A stretch of DNA of 64,000 nucleotides from Spongilla lacustris. Its lineage: Eukaryota; Porifera; Demospongiae; Spongillida; Spongillidae. The notes beneath the pieces were generated by a model, which was given only the letters and a program-made list of their open reading frames with translations, had not been told where the DNA came from and made no database searches. The stretch lies in contig OX442433.1 of assembly GCA_949361645.1 (NCBI GenBank), positions 3,281,720 through 3,345,719 of the forward strand, written 5' to 3'. A program made the position numbers and the translations under genes. Below are positions 59,257 to 64,000 of the stretch, in pieces; position 1 is the first letter of the stretch, and every line of letters begins with the position of its first letter.

Positions 59257-59761
59257 GTGAGTAACAGCTACTTAAAACTGATTGCTATAAGCTCACAAAG
59301 CTCACACAAACGGAGTGTTAATTTCAATTGTACAGAAATGCTTAGCATTTGAGAGCAGTCCATGAGGTGCACATTTCAATGATGCCATTTTAGCCACATT
59401 TACAAAAAGGCAGTACTCTGTAGGAGGCAGCCAATATCCAAGTGTTGCTACTAGCTGTGTAGTACTGTGCACACCTTCAACTTGTATACCCTCCCATCCT
59501 CCTGGTAATGTAGCAAAGATGAACTACATCATCACATATGAAATAAGTGCTTCTCATAACACTGTATATAGTTTGGATCAGTGGAATGCGATTATTGCAA
59601 TTAGAAATAGCTACACTTGTTTATAATATGGTGATATAAACATTTGATGAAAGCACCTCTAATAATGACCTCTTGTATGATCAGGCAACAGGTAGTCAGA
59701 ATCATTTCTACCATATGTACATTGTACCCATCATGTTGACTGTTGACTGCGCCCATTGCAG

Positions 59762-59863
59762 GATGGTTATACTCCATTACACCTTACAGCAAAAGGAGGT
59801 CACACTACTTGTCTGGAGCATCTCCTTTCAATTCCTGGTATTGATGTGAACATTAAAGGCATG
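59762..59863 (+). CDS. Ankyrin-repeat exon E30
   Basis: 102 nt in phase 0, acceptor TTGCAG, donor ATG|gttagt. Reads DGYTPLHLTAKGGHTTCLE, then HLLSIPGIDVNIKGM. Confidence 0.87.
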
Positions 59864-60695
59864 GTTAGTCTATGAAGTCTTTTAAGTGATCTTGCAGTAT
59901 GAATAACACTGTCTACAATACATATGTATATGCCCTAAGGAACAATGTTTGCTACAAAATGTCTTTGCTGAATGACATTGTTACAAACATAAAGGTGCAA
60001 GTTATGTATAGTGCATATGCCACGTGCCCATTTAGAGCAGGCATGTCACACAGCTGATATAGTGCATAACACATGTACTGCATGGGCACCAGAAGGTGTT
60101 GTGAAGGGAGGGGTGTCGGTTGAAGACATACATATATTAAAAGAAAATGTCCATTGAATTGGCCAGCCATAAACTACACAGCTCATCCAAGGCCATGATG
60201 CACTGTCATTCCAATTAGTACTCCCTCAAAAGTGGCTTTGTGTTTCATGGAATGATAGTGACCTTGTACTACAAGTATATGTGGCATGTGTATTGTACCT
60301 ATTACTTCATTGCAGCATTGCATAGATTGCTTATTTAGTAGCAGTTGAACGTATTATTAAATGTCATGCTTATATAACCATTAGCACTTACAAAAGTACC
60401 AAAGTACTAGCCTGGTGTGGTAAATATCCCTGATGGTAGACTGCAATTACATGCTATAATTAGGGTCTGAAGAACATGTTGATCACTGGTGCCAGAGACT
60501 AGGTGCCTAATTAGATAGGTTTGTTACAAGCACACTTTTGTTAGCAAATACATGTTGCTGCAACATGTAATAGATGTATCATAGTGATGTATGCTTAAAT
60601 ATGTGATAACTTTTTTCCTCTGGCTTTGATGTTTTAATGCTGCATGAGGTCTGGTGCCCAGACTAAGCTATTGCTAGCTATTGTATCCACTCCAG
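59864..60695. other. Intron E30-E31, no gene seen
   Basis: Paralogue of 56465-57268; no independent feature. Confidence 0.6.
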
Positions 60696-60797
60696 GATGG
60701 TCGCACTCCACTTCACCTTGCTGCAAAGGAAGGTCATATCATTATTGTGGAGTATCTACTCCACATTCCTGGTATTGATAAGAACATTAAAGACAGG
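60696..60797 (+). CDS. Ankyrin-repeat exon E31
   Basis: 102 nt in phase 0, acceptor CACTCCAG, donor AGG|gtatgt. Reads DGRTPLHLAAKEGHIIIVE, then YLLHIPGIDKNIKDR. Confidence 0.86.
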
Positions 60798-62061
<1,264 letters not shown>

Positions 62062-62163
62062 TATGGTGACACACCACTACACCTTGCTGTGAAGGAAGGT
62101 CATAATACTTGTGTGGAAAGTCTCCTTTCCACTCATGGTATTCATGTGAACATGAAGAATAAT
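62062..62163 (+). CDS. Ankyrin-repeat exon E32
   Basis: 102 nt in phase 0, acceptor CACTCCAG, donor AAT|gtaaga. Reads YGDTPLHLAVKEGHNTCVE, then SLLSTHGIHVNMKNN. Confidence 0.86.
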
Positions 62164-62583
62164 GTAAGATGGTCTATTTAGTAATGTACTTTCCCTGCCT
62201 CCTTTTCATCCAGTCTCAAAGCTAAATCAGTTATTATTACACAATGTAGCTAGCCAGTGCATGATGTTTCATGACTGCACAGCTCAAAGTACTAAGTTGG
62301 ATTCTTTTCAAGAAACATGTTGGAAAGTATTCTTATATGCTGATTTTTAATTTTCAACCTGTATGGTAAATTCAGCTCACTGTGGCACTATGCAAGCAGT
62401 ATTAATAAATACGCCTCTACAATGCAGTCCCTAATATAAACTGGCTGGGTATTGTTGCAAATTTGAAGTTTGAATATAACATACAAGAACATATGTACTC
62501 CCAAGTGGCTTCATGCTTGCAAGGACCATGTTCTAAAACATGTACGTACCATCATACTGACTGAACTATTGTACCCACTCCAG

Positions 62584-62688
62584 TATGGTGATACTCCATT
62601 ACACCTAGCAGCAAGTGAAGGTCATACTACTTGTGTGGAACATCTCCTTTCCACTCATGGTTTTGGTTTTGTGAGTGCAAAGAACAAG
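62584..62688 (+). CDS. Ankyrin-repeat exon E33
   Basis: 105 nt (35 codons), acceptor CACTCCAG, donor AAG|gtgagt. Reads YGDTPLHLAASEGHTTCVE, then HLLSTHGFGFVSAKNK; the loop has one extra residue. It has no partner in the block at the window start. Confidence 0.83.
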
Positions 62689-63377
62689 GTGAGTTGGTCC
62701 ATTGAATGTTACTAGATGTTGCTGTATGAATAATACAAAAGCACCTTGATGTGTGTATGTGCATGCATGTGCTAATAGTACACATGATATGTAAGCTAGT
62801 TGAAAAGAACAGCCAGTACTTATAGAAGCTTTTTTAATCTGCATTCTTTAGCTACATGTATGTGTTTTGGAATAGTAAGCAACTGAGAAGTGTCATCTGC
62901 ATTACATAAGGACACACAACCAAATTAAACGTGTGGTACCAAACATTTGTGTAGATCCCAGTCCTGTGCTTGCATTTGATTAATCAAGTTTATAAGAAAA
63001 AAATTGTGGTATGTTTAGGATTTGAAGAAGTAAAAGCTGGTAAACAATGGTTTTGAATGTTATGTTCTAAATTTAGTGCATTGTCCAAAACCAGTCTATA
63101 GGGTTTTTTCCATTTCTCATTCAAACATTTTTTTCGTTGCTTTTAAAATACTTTTAAATCCTAACTAACCTTCTCGTAAGGACATTATTAGAAATACAAT
63201 GTAAGGGCCTTGTCACATTTTTTGGTGCAATGGAATGCAATTACATTGTACCTCAATCTAGTTTGTGCTGTTATGTATTAACCATCCATTAATTAACCAT
63301 TCTAGTGTGGTAATGTAAAGACAATGAGTCAGACTTAGCTCTATGTCATGTTGACTGAACTACTGTACCCACTCCAG
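62689..63377. other. Intron with a degenerate MITE arm pair
   Basis: GGTATGTTTAGGATTTGAAG (about 63009) is loosely mirrored by AATCCTAACTAACC (about 63157), like the MITE family at 1-215 and 5398. No exon was seen. Confidence 0.4.
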
Positions 63378-63479
63378 AATAGTGATACTCCATTACACTT
63401 TGCTTTAATGAGAGGTCATACTACTTGTGTTGAACGTCTTCTTTCCACTCCTGGTATTGATGTAAACATTAAGAATAAG
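63378..63479 (+). CDS. Ankyrin-repeat exon E34
   Basis: 102 nt in phase 0, acceptor CACTCCAG, donor AAG|gtgagt. Reads NSDTPLHFALMRGHTTCVE, then RLLSTPGIDVNIKNK. Copy of E5. Confidence 0.87.
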
Positions 63480-64000
63480 GTGAGTTGGTAAATTGAATGA
63501 ATATTAAGAGATATTGCTGTGTGAATATTGGTGCATTGCCCATAGGAACAGGTATATAATTCTATGGCTATTGTACACTAAAATTCATGCATAGCAAGTG
63601 TAGCAGAAATATTGCCTTCGTGAATCTTGTGTGATTCATCATGATCAGCAAATGGCCCCCCCCCCCCCCCCCCCCCAACCACTTCTAATATAAGGTTAAG
63701 TGTTCAGTATTACTATGAACATGCTGAATCATCAGAAGAAAGCGGACAGCCCCCCCCCATCCTCCCACCATAGTCATATCAGGCTGTCAAATGGTGCCCC
63801 CTTACCCTATCCTCCCCCCCTCCCCCCTGGGCCCTTCCAGAACTGGGGTCACCCATGATCAGATCGGGCATCAAACTTATGCACAACTGAGAGTCCCTTG
63901 TACATGTATTCAAGCTGGCATTCAATTTAATAGCTAAAATTACAACAAAGGAAGTGTGCCACTTACTACTGGTAAACTTAAAAGCTAAAAGGTGACCACA
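63480..64000. other. Intron continuing beyond the window
   Basis: Contains a C-run (about 63656-63676), further C-rich words to 63840, and from about 63885 a close copy of 10036-10150. Confidence 0.7.

Overview
This is AT-rich animal nuclear DNA with spliceosomal introns, microsatellites and dense transposons. The style suggests a sponge or another early-branching invertebrate: very many single-repeat ankyrin exons, short introns and frequent TACATGTA words. That placement is inference; no marker gene fixes it. No tRNA, rRNA, CRISPR array or bacterial operon was found.

The backbone is a plus-strand array of 34 recognisable ankyrin-repeat exons (E1-E34 below). Nearly every exon encodes exactly one repeat of 34 residues in 102 nt and is read in phase 0 at both ends. 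Any exon can therefore be duplicated, lost or skipped without changing frame. Three loci can be argued for. Locus 1 (E1-E15, 254 to about 37.7 kb) may end in a terminal exon with a stop codon and an AATAAA. Locus 2 (E16-E22, about 46.4-53.4 kb) starts with an N-terminal cap-type repeat and has a CRE/YY1-like promoter candidate. Locus 3 (E23-E34, 53.6 kb to the window end) starts with a second cap-type repeat. The block at 254-3420 recurs at 55333-63655, and a further internal duplication makes a four-exon module appear three times. Several exons are frameshifted or shortened.

Transposons sit in the introns. At 5.4-10.0 kb a Gypsy element (Gypsy-A, identical LTRs, TSD GTTTC) has split a foldback MITE. 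At 12.1-30.9 kb there is a stack in one intron: a Copia element (TSD AGAAC) contains Gypsy-B (TSD ATTG). Gypsy-B contains a 9.4-kb CACTA/EnSpm-like DNA transposon (TIRs starting CACAGG, TSD TTT). That transposon carries a further foldback element in an intron of one of its genes. It has two divergent genes: a six-exon transposase with two premature stops, and a second gene with a SAM-like N-terminal region and a long hexapeptide repeat. The Copia and Gypsy coding regions all carry one or more disabling changes.

Between loci 1 and 2 (37.7-46.4 kb) lies a region without ankyrin exons. It holds a decayed, rearranged Gypsy-C fragment and one intact intronless gene of 653 codons for a PIN/XPG-like (asteroid/FAM120-type) protein whose second acidic cluster looks lost. 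Hairpins, a 36-bp perfect palindrome, a 1.65-kb palindromic element, a 22-bp interstitial telomere-type repeat and long CT/CA tracts complete the window.
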